Of a stretch of 7,999 nucleotides of DNA, positions 1-6,721 are shown one piece after another. The stretch spans positions 1 through 7,999 of the forward strand of contig VBCS01000312.1 of assembly GCA_005888955.1 (NCBI GenBank). Direction: 5' to 3'. The notes below the pieces were generated by a model. That model saw only the letters and a list, made by a program, of their open reading frames with translations, did not search any database and had not been told where the DNA came from. How positions within the stretch are numbered: position 1 is the first letter of the stretch; each line of letters opens with the position of its first letter. Origin of the DNA: Betaproteobacteria bacterium. Its GTDB lineage: Bacteria > Pseudomonadota > Gammaproteobacteria > Burkholderiales > Casimicrobiaceae. Made by a program: the position numbers and the translations under genes.

Positions 1-619
1 GCTCGCGATTCACCTGCCCGACGATTGCGACCGGCGTACCGGACACGCGACGCGCTTCCAGCCCCGGCAGGATGTCGAGCGTGACATCCGGATTGCAGCT
101 GAGCGAAAACCGCGTGGAATCCGCGGTCTCCCGCTTGGCGACGAGCTGCGCGAGCACGTTGATGCCCCGCCGCAGAATTTCCGCGCTGACGTGGGTGTAA
201 TTGAGGCTGGTATAAGCCCGTTGCGCCGGCCCGATATCCAACCACCCGCCGGGCCGAAAATAAAACTCGGTGATCTTGACGTTTCGAGGCAGACGACCTT
301 GACGGAGCGCTGTCGCGTAGGCGAGGTCAGGATAGTCGCCAAACAGACGCTCGACGATCGGGTCGAGCAGCCGGCGTTCGAGCTCCGGCCCGCTGCGCGG
401 CTTTTCCAGTGTCAACGCTGTCAGTATCTCGAGCTCGATGCGCGGATCGCCGGCTGCGCGATCGAACAACGCATTAGCGACATGGTTCGCCTTCCCGAGG
501 CCGAGCGGCAACGCGAGCAGGATGCGCCGACCGACGCGCTCGATGATCGCATCCGCACAAGCACCCAGCTCGGCAAACCGCACCGGCCGCCTTCCATCGA
601 TCGCCTGAGCATTGTTCAC
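1..619 (-). CDS. Acetyl-CoA hydrolase/transferase family protein, N-terminal part (cut by window edge)
   Basis: An open minus-strand frame of 206 codons runs off the left edge. It reads as the N-terminus of the large (about 600-700 residue) bacterial acetyl-CoA hydrolase/transferase family, which hydrolyses acyl-CoA or moves CoA between short-chain acids in the cytoplasm. Recognisable stretches are LPLGLGKANHVANAL (residues 37-51), ALTLEKPRSGPELERR (68-83), YPDLAYATAL (96-105) and the AYTSLNYTH region (135-143). The catalytic part lies outside the window, so the substrate cannot be named. The best in-frame start is GTG at 619, four bases after the glycosylase stop, so the two genes are probably co-transcribed and coupled. 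An out-of-frame ATG at 612 has a better-spaced AGAGG but opens only a 63-codon shadow frame. The frame is also open upstream into the glycosylase gene, so a longer overlap cannot be excluded. Family call is firm; exact start is uncertain. Confidence 0.85.
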   Translation of the reverse strand, partial: MNNAQAIDGRRPVRFAELGACADAIIERVGRRILLALPLGLGKANHVANALFDRAAGDPRIELEILTALTLEKPRSGPELERRLLDPIVERLFGDYPDLAYATALRQGRLPRNVKITEFYFRPGGWLDIGPAQRAYTSLNYTHVSAEILRRGINVLAQLVAKRETADSTRFSLSCNPDVTLDILPGLEARRVSGTPVAIVGQVNRE

Positions 620-623
620 CTCT

Positions 624-1352
624 TCACAGCCTGCGAGCGATTGTCCCGATCTGCTTGCGAAAAATCGCGGCGCCGCCGCTCGCCGGATGCCGCACGCATT
701 CGACCGGGGCAGACAAGCCGTCAAGCTGTGACTTCGCCAGCCGGCCCACGGCGACGACACACTCGCAGGGGAAGAGATTCAGGAACGCTTCGAGCGCGGG
801 CGTGCCGGTCGACAGCTCGGCTGTGGTCGGCGTCCGATTACTCAACATACCCTTTCGCGGATCGAACGAATGCCACGGGAATGCATTCCACAAGACAAAG
901 CGATCGCCAGGTACGCCGAGCTCCCGTAACACGCGCCAGATGATGCTCGCCGTCGGCTCGGCAAACCCGCGCGGATTCTTCTGCGGTTTGCTTGTGCGCC
1001 GTGGCAAGAGGCCGCCAAAGACATCCCGCGGGTCGATGCCGCCGTCGGTGGCTCGGCCGAGCAGAATACGCTCGGAGGTCATCGCGATGCCGGTGAAATG
1101 TCCGCCGCGATAGCTTAGTGCCTCGCCGATCAGCGCCAGCCGCGCCTTGCCGATCCGCTCGGAAAAATACGCGCGTAGCTGCTCGCGCCGTATGCGCGGC
1201 GCGTGGCGGCCGAGGTCGTTGTCGGCGTCCACCTGCCACCAGGGGTTGAAGACCGCCCCGCGTGGCGCCTTCTTCAGCAAGCTTAGAAAGCTCGCAATGG
1301 ACGGGGCCGGCACGATTCTCGAATCGGAGTCGCGTGATCCGATGTAATTCAC
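624..1352 (-). CDS. Uracil-DNA glycosylase superfamily protein
   Basis: This 242-residue cytoplasmic protein belongs to the uracil-DNA glycosylase superfamily, whose members remove uracil or related damaged bases from DNA to start base-excision repair. Visible motifs are the N-terminal NPWW segment (36-39), the motif-A-like IGEALSYRGGHFTGIAMTSER region (75-95), the central LWNAFPWHSFDP (154-165), and the C-terminal VRHPASGG (220-227), which corresponds to the His-Pro-Ser-type DNA-intercalation loop. These match the short proteobacterial proteins annotated as uracil-DNA glycosylase rather than the classical Ung family. The GTG start at 1352 has no clear Shine-Dalgarno; an internal GTG at 1313 (before PAPSIASFL) is a possible alternative closer to where homologues begin. 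The gene follows the aldehyde dehydrogenase by 21 nt and precedes the CoA hydrolase by 4 nt, so it probably depends on an upstream promoter. Exact base specificity is not readable from sequence alone. Confidence 0.85.
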   Translation of the reverse strand: MNYIGSRDSDSRIVPAPSIASFLSLLKKAPRGAVFNPWWQVDADNDLGRHAPRIRREQLRAYFSERIGKARLALIGEALSYRGGHFTGIAMTSERILLGRATDGGIDPRDVFGGLLPRRTSKPQKNPRGFAEPTASIIWRVLRELGVPGDRFVLWNAFPWHSFDPRKGMLSNRTPTTAELSTGTPALEAFLNLFPCECVVAVGRLAKSQLDGLSAPVECVRHPASGGAAIFRKQIGTIARRL

Positions 1353-1373
1353 GAAAAGGCGATGCCGCCGCGG

Positions 1374-2795
1374 TCACCGTACATTTTGCGCAGATTTGCT
1401 GTCCGCCGGGCGCGCCTGGACCGGTGAGGCGGCGACATAGACGGTCTTGATGTTGACGAATTCCTTGATGCCGTACTCCGACAGCTCGCGGCCGTAGCCG
1501 CTTTCCTTCACGCCGCCAAACGGCAGGCGCGGATCCGATCGCACCGACTCGTTGACAAAGACGCAGCCGCTCTCGATCAACTCCGCCGCGATGCGCTCGC
1601 CGCGTGCCACGTCGCGCGTGATGACGGCGCCAGCCAGTCCAAACACCGAGTCGTTTGCCGTTGCGATCGCTTCCGCCTCGTTCTTGACCGCGATGACCGC
1701 TGCAACGGGACCGAACAGTTCTTCCTCGTAAGCAGGCATTCCCGCGCTCACGTCGGTAAGGACGGTGGGCGGATAGTAGGCGCCGGCACCTTCGGGTATC
1801 TTTCCGCCGAGAAGACAGTGCGCGCCCTTGCGCAGGCTTTCAGTCACCTGCCGGTGCAATGCTTCGCGCAGGTCTTGCCGGGCGAGCGGGCCGACTTCCG
1901 TTTCCGGATTCAATGGATCGCCCACCTTGGCCGCCTTCATCTTTTCCACAAAGCGCTGCTCGAATTCCTGGCGCACCTCGTCGACGACGATGAAGCGCTT
2001 TGCCGCGATACAGCTCTGCCCCGAGTTGACCAGCCGGCCCTTGGTGCAAACCGTCGCAGCGAGATCGAGATCGGCGTCTTCCAGCACGAGATAGGGATCG
2101 CTTCCGCCGAGCTCGAGCACGCTCTTCTTCAGCATCGCCCCCGCCTTGCTCGCCACTTTGCGCCCCGCTGGACCGCTCCCGGTAAGGGTCACGGCGCGTA
2201 CGAGCGCGTGCTCGATGACCGGCTCGACTTGCCCGCTGCCGATCATCAGCGTTCGAAATAAATTCTCGGGAAAGTCAGCTTCGCGGAAAATCTCCTCGAT
2301 CGCCAGCCCGCATTCCGGCACGTTCGACGCATGCTTGAGCACTGCCGCGTTGCCTGCCATCAGCGCCGGGGCGGCGAAGCGGAAGACCTGCCAGAACGGG
2401 AAGTTCCAGGGCATCACCGCGAGCACGACGCCGATCGGATTGAAAGTGACGAAGCTCTCGCGGGCCTCGGTCTTCACCGGCTCGCGGGCGAGGAATTTCT
2501 CGGCATTGTCCGCATAGAACTCACAGGCCAGCGCGCATTTCTGCGCTTCGCCGATACCGTCACGCACGGGCTTGCCCATTTCCTGTGCCATGAGACGCGC
2601 GTAGGCTTCGGCGTTCTTGCGCAGAATCCGTGCGGCGCGTCGCATCCGTCGCGCGCGTTCTTCGAACGAGGTTCTCCGCCAGGCGAGAAATGCTTCATGG
2701 GTCTTGCCGATGATATCGTCGACCTCGGCACGCGACGTCTCTGCATAGGTCTTGAGCGTCTCGCCGGTCGCGGGGTTGATCGATTCGATTACCAT
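1374..2795 (-). CDS. NAD(P)-dependent aldehyde dehydrogenase, succinate-semialdehyde dehydrogenase type (Sad/GabD1-like)
   Basis: This complete 473-residue cytoplasmic enzyme of the aldehyde dehydrogenase superfamily most resembles the Sad/GabD1 group, which oxidises succinate semialdehyde to succinate in GABA and related catabolism. All key residues are present: the oxyanion Asn131 in MPWNFPFW, Lys154 in VLKHASN, a Rossmann loop TGSGPAG (205-211), the general base Glu228 in LELGGSDP, the nucleophile Cys262 in NSGQSC, EELFGPV (358-364) and PFGGVKESGYGRE (425-437). The PWNFPFWQ and KHASN wording points to the Sad group rather than betaine- or benzaldehyde-type enzymes. The start was set at ATG 2795 because GGAGGT lies 6 nt upstream; an upstream in-frame start at 2831 would add 12 residues with no family similarity. 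The last 15 or so residues, after VYVAASP, are a loose tail. It follows the Sir2 gene after 69 nt and has its own strong ribosome site. Superfamily certain; substrate inferred. Confidence 0.93.
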   Translation of the reverse strand: MVIESINPATGETLKTYAETSRAEVDDIIGKTHEAFLAWRRTSFEERARRMRRAARILRKNAEAYARLMAQEMGKPVRDGIGEAQKCALACEFYADNAEKFLAREPVKTEARESFVTFNPIGVVLAVMPWNFPFWQVFRFAAPALMAGNAAVLKHASNVPECGLAIEEIFREADFPENLFRTLMIGSGQVEPVIEHALVRAVTLTGSGPAGRKVASKAGAMLKKSVLELGGSDPYLVLEDADLDLAATVCTKGRLVNSGQSCIAAKRFIVVDEVRQEFEQRFVEKMKAAKVGDPLNPETEVGPLARQDLREALHRQVTESLRKGAHCLLGGKIPEGAGAYYPPTVLTDVSAGMPAYEEELFGPVAAVIAVKNEAEAIATANDSVFGLAGAVITRDVARGERIAAELIESGCVFVNESVRSDPRLPFGGVKESGYGRELSEYGIKEFVNIKTVYVAASPVQARPADSKSAQNVR

Positions 2796-2801
2796 GACGG
2801 T

Positions 2802-2807
2802 ACCTCC
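2802..2807 (-). promoter_or_regulatory. Shine-Dalgarno of the aldehyde dehydrogenase
   Basis: The minus strand reads GGAGGT, with 6 nt between it and the ATG at 2795. This near-consensus site decides the start in favour of 2795 over the longer frame beginning at 2831, where no such site is seen. Confidence 0.8.
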
Positions 2808-2864
2808 AATGGGATTCACGCGCAGACGCACGTCGGACCAGCGGGAGCGCCGCGATGAGCGAGC

Positions 2865-3644
2865 TTACCGCCGGATTGCCGGTTGGCGCCACTTAGGGAA
2901 CCTTAGGCGGCTGGACCGCAGAGTATGATCCGCGCGCGTTCGGCCGAGGTTGACGGCGGCGATCGGCTTGCCCATCGTATCAGCCCATTCGCAGAACCGG
3001 AATCCCGAGTACACCATGAGCGAGGACCCGATCACGAGCATGGCGTCCGCGTGTTTCAGCGACCCCACCGCATCATCGACACGCTCTCGGGGCACGCCCT
3101 CCCCGAAAAACACGACATTCGGTTTCAGGACACCCGCACAGCGCGAGCAGTGGGGAACCTGAAACGCAGCGAGATCGCGTTCGATATCGGCATCTCCGTC
3201 GGCAGCCGTCGTCGCAGTCGCGGCCTGAAATTCCGGATTGAGCGATTCGAGCGTTCGTTGGATCCACGCTCTGGAGTGCAGGGCGCCGCATCCGAGGCAG
3301 ACCACTGCCTCGAGATTCCCGTGCAGCTCGATAACCTGGGAGCTGCCGGCACGCTGGTGCAAGCCATCGACATTCTGGGTCACCAGCCGCTGCAATCGGC
3401 CCGCCGCTTCGAGGCGGGCCAGCGCATCGTGAGTCATGTTCGGCCGGGCATTCGCGACGGTTGGCCAGCCGGCCATACTGCGCGCCCAGTAGCGTTGGCG
3501 TACCGCTTTGGAGGCTAGGAAGTCCTGCAGGAAATCCGTGCTGATCCCCGCCCCGGACAGGACGAACAGCCGCGGATACTGTTGGACGAAGGCGCAGAGA
3601 TCGGCCAGGTCGCGTCGGCCGGCAAGAAGTAACTGCGAGTGCAT
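2865..3644 (-). CDS. Sir2-family NAD-dependent protein deacetylase, missing the GIPDYR-type segment (probably inactive)
   Basis: Clear sirtuin of the short proteobacterial type, whose intact members remove acyl groups from lysines using NAD+. Present are GAGIS (31-35), QNVDGLHQRAG (90-100), the catalytic His108 in IELHGN, four zinc cysteines (116, 119, 166, 169), KPNVVFFGE (174-182), VIGSSLMVYSG (204-214) and VNLGRTRAD (231-239). In relatives GAGxST is followed by SGIPDYRD and a Trp-Lys-Arg stretch before the QDF/QEF helix; here GAGISTD joins straight to FLQDFLAS, a loss of about 20 residues in frame. That loop binds the nicotinamide-ribose end of NAD+, so activity is doubtful. After TRAD the C-terminus is an Arg-rich tail unlike the usual LLxLKV ending. 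The frame itself is uninterrupted. Start at ATG 3644 is chosen by homology; a GTG at 3677 overlaps the upstream stop as GTGA and would add 11 residues. Neither start has a clear Shine-Dalgarno. Confidence 0.85.
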   Translation of the reverse strand: MHSQLLLAGRRDLADLCAFVQQYPRLFVLSGAGISTDFLQDFLASKAVRQRYWARSMAGWPTVANARPNMTHDALARLEAAGRLQRLVTQNVDGLHQRAGSSQVIELHGNLEAVVCLGCGALHSRAWIQRTLESLNPEFQAATATTAADGDADIERDLAAFQVPHCSRCAGVLKPNVVFFGEGVPRERVDDAVGSLKHADAMLVIGSSLMVYSGFRFCEWADTMGKPIAAVNLGRTRADHTLRSSRLRFPKWRQPAIRR

Positions 3645-3673
3645 CGTATTACGCCGGAAGTCGGCCTGCTTCC

Positions 3674-3877
3674 TCACCGAGAGGCCGAGCGATCATCGAC
3701 TGTTTGGCGCCTTCCTTTTCGTTTCTGCCACGCCTGGAGCTCCGCACGATAGCGTTCCATCGCCTCCTCGTAGAGATCGAATACGCACGGGTCGCATGAG
3801 CCCCGGCAGCAGTCTTCTCTACCCGGCCGAATCGGGGGAACGGGAGGCGGATCGTCCTCGGGCCGGGGTTCGGGCAT
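3674..3877 (-). CDS. Small cysteine-rich oxidoreductase-like domain protein
   Basis: This 67-residue product begins with an acidic, proline-rich stretch (PEPRPEDDPPPVPP), then carries DCCRGSCDPCVFDLYEEAMERYR (22-44) with cysteines 23, 24, 28 and 31, and ends in a basic tail. The Cys pattern followed by a Tyr/Glu-rich helix is the signature of the oxidoreductase-like domain (Pfam Oxidored-like, PF09791). It is short, usually stands alone in proteobacteria, and is also found in eukaryotic OXLD1; its biochemical role is not established. The cysteines could bind a metal or be redox active, but that is inference. The start is placed at ATG 3877 because the domain is normally preceded only by a short Pro-rich leader. 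The frame stays open to a GTG at 4039 that would overlap the HupE-like gene by 20 nt, but the extra residues (NAASIELSRRLC onward) do not look like known protein. If 3877 is right, 3878-4019 is a 142-nt non-coding spacer with nothing recognisable. Its stop overlaps an alternative Sir2 GTG start. Confidence 0.75.
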   Translation of the reverse strand: MPEPRPEDDPPPVPPIRPGREDCCRGSCDPCVFDLYEEAMERYRAELQAWQKRKGRRQTVDDRSASR

Positions 3878-4019
3878 GACGAGCTCGACTTGGTCGCCAA
3901 GTCTAGTTTCATAAAGCCTTGGATGAAAGAGCCCGCACAGATCGATGACGACGACGTCGGCTCTGCTCCAATCCGCCCGGCGGTTGCCATTCGCGGCAGC
4001 GCAAAGGCGGCGCGACAGC

Positions 4020-5351
4020 TCAATGCTGGCTGCGTTCACCTGATGTTCTTCCGCTCGACGACAACCATCCCGATCGGCGCAGTGCCCCATTAATAAGCCA
4101 GATCGCACAGCCGAGTAGCAGGATCAACATCAGCCAGCGCATTGCGCTTGCCAGGAACGCGGCGTCCAGGCTCGGCCAGGGAAACCGGCGCAAGCGCTCC
4201 GCACGTTCGATCATCCAGTGCCACGCCGTGTGAGCGACAAGCGCCGAAAGGATGATCGTCCCGATGCGCTCCGGGATGAACCGGAACAGCAAATCGAGTG
4301 TCGGAACGAGCAACAGGATCACGAGCAGCTGGCCGAGCTCGACACCGACGTTGAATGAGAACAGCGAAGTGATCAGGTGCGAGCCGGCAAACTGGAACAT
4401 CTCCCCGAGCACGAATGAAAAGCCGAAGCCGTGCACGAGTCCGAACGCGAAGGTGATGATCCATCGCCGCTGCACATTGCTCCCGAGGATATTCTCGAGC
4501 GCCATGTAGATGATTGAAAGCGCGATCAGCGTTTCGATGAGCGGCGGGAACCACAATGCGCTGGGAGCGAGGCCAAAGGCCGACGCGATCAGCGTGATGG
4601 AGTGCGCGATGGTAAAAGACGTGATGATCAGAATGAGCGGGCGCCATCGCCGAAATGGGATCACCAGGCAAAGGATGAACAGCAGATGGTCCGTCCCGTC
4701 GAGAATATGCAGAAACCCCAGCTCAACAAACCGCAACGCGGCCTGGTACCAGCGCGGGTCGAGCCTGATAAGCCCCGGATTGCCATGAAACTCGAAAGCG
4801 CGTGAGGCGCCTGTGGGCGGAAGGTACTGAAGAGCGGTCAACACTTGCAAGCCGAGCCGCGAAAGCCGCGGGCGGATCGAGAAGTCAGAGCGATCGGAAC
4901 CGATCGGGTACTCGAAGAGCACGTCGAGCAGTTGCTGGTTCCAATACAGCTCCATGTCGTCCGGTAGCCGCGAGCCTGTAACGTGCGCCAGGGCTTCAGC
5001 GTAGGAGGCAAAGGATCGGTCGGACGGTAGCGACACGCGCACGTCGGCGACCCGCGGAACCTCCAGCCGAGTCTCGCCTTCGTAAATGTCGATGTTGTCG
5101 GCGATCCACAATGCCGCCGCGTGCCGCAGCGCGGGATCGGCATGCGCGAGATCGAGGTAGCCCGGGCCGCGCTTCGGAAAATCCACCTCGGTCATCGCGA
5201 CAAGTGGAACGCGAACGAGCAATTGCAACCGCTGTCCGGCCGGTTTGACGAACGCCTGAACCCTGACATCGGTGGGAATATCGTGGGCGGCTGCGCCGAG
5301 CGCCAGCACCAGAGACAGCAGCGGCACGAGCGAGGTCATCGTGCGCTGCAT
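4020..5351 (-). CDS. HupE/UreJ-family membrane protein with periplasmic N-terminal domain (putative metal transporter)
   Basis: This product of 443 residues has a signal peptide (hydrophobic 7-20, likely cleavage after Ala22 in ALGAAA|HD), an extracytoplasmic domain of about 180 residues, and roughly seven membrane segments (about 209-230, 236-258, 266-286, 296-316, 324-350, 364-380, 400-421). Membrane motifs FLHILDGTDHLLFIL (213-227), SFTIAHSIT (245-253), GLVHGFGFSF (304-313) and HTAWHWM (374-380) place it in the HupE/UreJ_2 family (PF13795). Conserved His/Asp in these helices fit nickel or cobalt permeases of the hydrogenase/urease accessory group, but no hydrogenase or urease gene is in the window, so metal and direction are inferred. 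The mature protein would begin with a histidine that could take part in metal binding. The start is uncertain: ATG 5351 gives a compact signal peptide; ATG 5339 is shorter and GTG 5417 adds 22 residues. None has a strong Shine-Dalgarno. Divergent from the propeller gene. Confidence 0.85.
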   Translation of the reverse strand: MQRTMTSLVPLLSLVLALGAAAHDIPTDVRVQAFVKPAGQRLQLLVRVPLVAMTEVDFPKRGPGYLDLAHADPALRHAAALWIADNIDIYEGETRLEVPRVADVRVSLPSDRSFASYAEALAHVTGSRLPDDMELYWNQQLLDVLFEYPIGSDRSDFSIRPRLSRLGLQVLTALQYLPPTGASRAFEFHGNPGLIRLDPRWYQAALRFVELGFLHILDGTDHLLFILCLVIPFRRWRPLILIITSFTIAHSITLIASAFGLAPSALWFPPLIETLIALSIIYMALENILGSNVQRRWIITFAFGLVHGFGFSFVLGEMFQFAGSHLITSLFSFNVGVELGQLLVILLLVPTLDLLFRFIPERIGTIILSALVAHTAWHWMIERAERLRRFPWPSLDAAFLASAMRWLMLILLLGCAIWLINGALRRSGWLSSSGRTSGERSQH

Positions 5352-5456
5352 GAGGCGCTTGCGTCCGCCCAACCGTACGGATGTGATGCGTTCGAGTATC
5401 ACCGTCGTCGCTGTCACGAGCTTCTTAAGAGGTAGGGTAGTGCGCGTGGGCGGTGA

Positions 5457-5486
5457 CTGACAAGCGGAAATGAGCGAGCGTACAAT
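5457..5486 (+). promoter_or_regulatory. Predicted sigma70-type promoter of the beta-propeller lipoprotein gene
   Basis: CTGACA at 5457-5462 and TACAAT at 5481-5486 each match the -35 and -10 consensus at 5 of 6 positions, separated by 18 nt. A start site near 5493 would leave a leader of about 24 nt. It is in the divergent spacer immediately upstream of the gene with the strong ribosome site, which supports it. This is a prediction by eye only. Confidence 0.55.
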
Positions 5487-5505
5487 GACCTGAAACTGCG
5501 AGCAC

Positions 5506-5513
5506 GGGGAGGA
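5506..5513 (+). promoter_or_regulatory. Shine-Dalgarno of the beta-propeller lipoprotein gene
   Basis: GGGGAGGA lies just before the ATG at 5517, with 4 nt between the GGAGG core and the start codon. It is the strongest ribosome site in the window along with that of the aldehyde dehydrogenase, and suggests efficient translation of this exported protein. Confidence 0.75.
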
Positions 5514-5516
5514 TTC

Positions 5517-6707
5517 ATGAAGAGCTTCCAGGAGAGGCGTTCCTTCTACGTCGCGGGCGCCGTCCTCGCTCTGGTCATTGCGCTGGGCGCCTGTCAGGCG
5601 GTGCTGCAGACCAAGGTGGACGCCCAGGCAGGCACCGTCCAGGCACCCATGTTCGAGGTCAATCCGCTATGGCCGAAGCCGCTGCCGAATCATTGGCTGC
5701 TCGGGGCGGCCATCGGGATATGGGTCGACGAGCAGGACAACGTGTGGATCATTCATCGCAGCTCGGCCACGCTCAATGACAACGAAAAGGCCTTGGAGCT
5801 CAAGGTGGGCGAGTGCTGCCGCGGTGCACCGCCGGTGCTCGTGTTCGATCCCGCCGGAAACCTGATCCGGTTCTGGGGCGGTCCGGGGCAGGGCTACGAG
5901 TGGCCGGAATCCAATCACGGCATCCACATCGACTACAAGGGCAACGTGTGGATCGGCGGCAACGGCATGAAAGATGCGCACATTCTGAAGTTCACGAAAG
6001 ACGGAAAGTTTCTGATGCAGATGGGTCGCTCGGGCAAGAACGCCGGCAGCAACGATCTCGAGAATTTTGGCAGAGTGGCGAAGATCTGGGTCGACCCGAA
6101 GACCAACGAGGCGTATGTTGCCGACGGCTATCTCAACAAGCGCGTGGCTGTGCTCGACGCCGATACCGGCAAGATAAAGCGCTACTGGGGCGCCTACGGC
6201 AATAAGCCGGACGACGCGGATCTCGGCAAGTACGATCCGAACGCGCCGCCGGCAAAGCAATTCCGCAACCCGGTTCACTGCGTCGAACGCTCGAATGACG
6301 GGCTCGTGTATGTCTGCGATCGCCAGGCCGATCGCGTGCAGGTGTTTCGCGCCGACGGCACGTTCGTGAAGGAAGCGTTCTATGCCAAGAACACGCTGGG
6401 CTCGGGATCGGCATGGGACATCGCCTTCTCGAAGGACGCGCAGCAGCGCTACATCTTCCTGGCCGACGGCACCAACGAGAAGGTCCGCGTCGTGTTGCGC
6501 GAGACACTCGAGGAGCTGACGAACTTCGGCGACGGCGGACGCCAGCCCGGCCAATTTTTCGGCGTGCACAGCATCGCGACCGATTCAAAGGGCAACATCT
6601 ACACGACCGAAACCTACGAAGGGAAGCGCCTGCAGAAGTTCGTCTACAAAGGCATCGGCACAGTTGTGGCGGGCGACCAGGGCGTGCCCTGGCCGCGGTC
6701 GAAGTAA
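5517..6707 (+). CDS. Exported NHL-repeat / six-bladed beta-propeller protein, probable lipoprotein
   Basis: This 396-residue protein has a charged n-region (QERR), a hydrophobic core (11-23) and a lipobox LGAC ending at Cys26, so it is probably lipid-anchored in the envelope. The mature part is built of repeats with the NHL/SMP-30-like pattern of Asp-x-Gly-Asn-(V/I)-(W/Y): DEQDNVWI (71-78), DPAGNLIRFWG (111-121), DYKGNVWIGG (139-148), DPKTNEAYVADG (193-204), NDGLVYVCDRQADRVQVF (260-277), YIFLADGTNEKVRVV (312-326) and DSKGNIYTTET (356-366). This suggests one six-bladed propeller. Similar proteins are common and multicopy in soil proteobacteria and acidobacteria; some are annotated as peptidyl-alpha-hydroxyglycine lyase-like, but no enzymatic role can be assigned. 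Cys100-Cys101 are adjacent, and Cys255/Cys267 could form a disulfide. The promoter and Shine-Dalgarno are good, so the gene is probably a single transcription unit. It is convergent with a Tat-exported hydrolase, 8 nt away. Confidence 0.88.
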   Translation: MKSFQERRSFYVAGAVLALVIALGACQAVLQTKVDAQAGTVQAPMFEVNPLWPKPLPNHWLLGAAIGIWVDEQDNVWIIHRSSATLNDNEKALELKVGECCRGAPPVLVFDPAGNLIRFWGGPGQGYEWPESNHGIHIDYKGNVWIGGNGMKDAHILKFTKDGKFLMQMGRSGKNAGSNDLENFGRVAKIWVDPKTNEAYVADGYLNKRVAVLDADTGKIKRYWGAYGNKPDDADLGKYDPNAPPAKQFRNPVHCVERSNDGLVYVCDRQADRVQVFRADGTFVKEAFYAKNTLGSGSAWDIAFSKDAQQRYIFLADGTNEKVRVVLRETLEELTNFGDGGRQPGQFFGVHSIATDSKGNIYTTETYEGKRLQKFVYKGIGTVVAGDQGVPWPRSK

Positions 6708-6721
6708 CCGCGACTTCAACC
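6697..6721. terminator. Possible shared stem-loop between convergent genes
   Basis: GGTCGAAGT (6697-6705) and ACTTCAACC (6713-6721) form a 9-bp stem with one mismatch around a 7-nt loop, spanning both stop codons of the two convergent genes. There is no T-tract on either side, so intrinsic termination is uncertain; its symmetry and position are the only support. Confidence 0.3.

Noticed and set aside
421..612. 63-codon frame from ATG 612 with a well-spaced AGAGG
   Set aside because: The GTG 619 frame matches the CoA hydrolase family along its whole visible length, whereas this frame is Ser/Arg-rich and stops early.
191..943. Open frame of 250 codons on the plus strand
   Set aside because: It crosses two recognised minus-strand genes, and its Arg/Ser-rich translation resembles no family.
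2796..2864. Possible terminator between the Sir2 and dehydrogenase genes
   Set aside because: No stem followed by a T-run was found; only scattered GC-rich short matches.
3649..4023. Open frame of 124 codons overlapping the oxidoreductase-like gene
   Set aside because: The adjacent frame carries the CCxxxCxxC-Tyr/Glu domain; this one does not.
4090..4671. Open frame of 193 codons inside the HupE-like gene, same strand
   Set aside because: It is an alternative frame of a gene with clear membrane segments and family motifs, and its His/Arg-rich translation has no transmembrane pattern.
5667..6569. Open frame of 300 codons on the minus strand opposite the propeller gene
   Set aside because: It is fully antisense to a well-supported gene with a promoter, Shine-Dalgarno and repeat motifs. 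Its His/Val/Ala-rich composition is typical of a GC-rich mirror frame.
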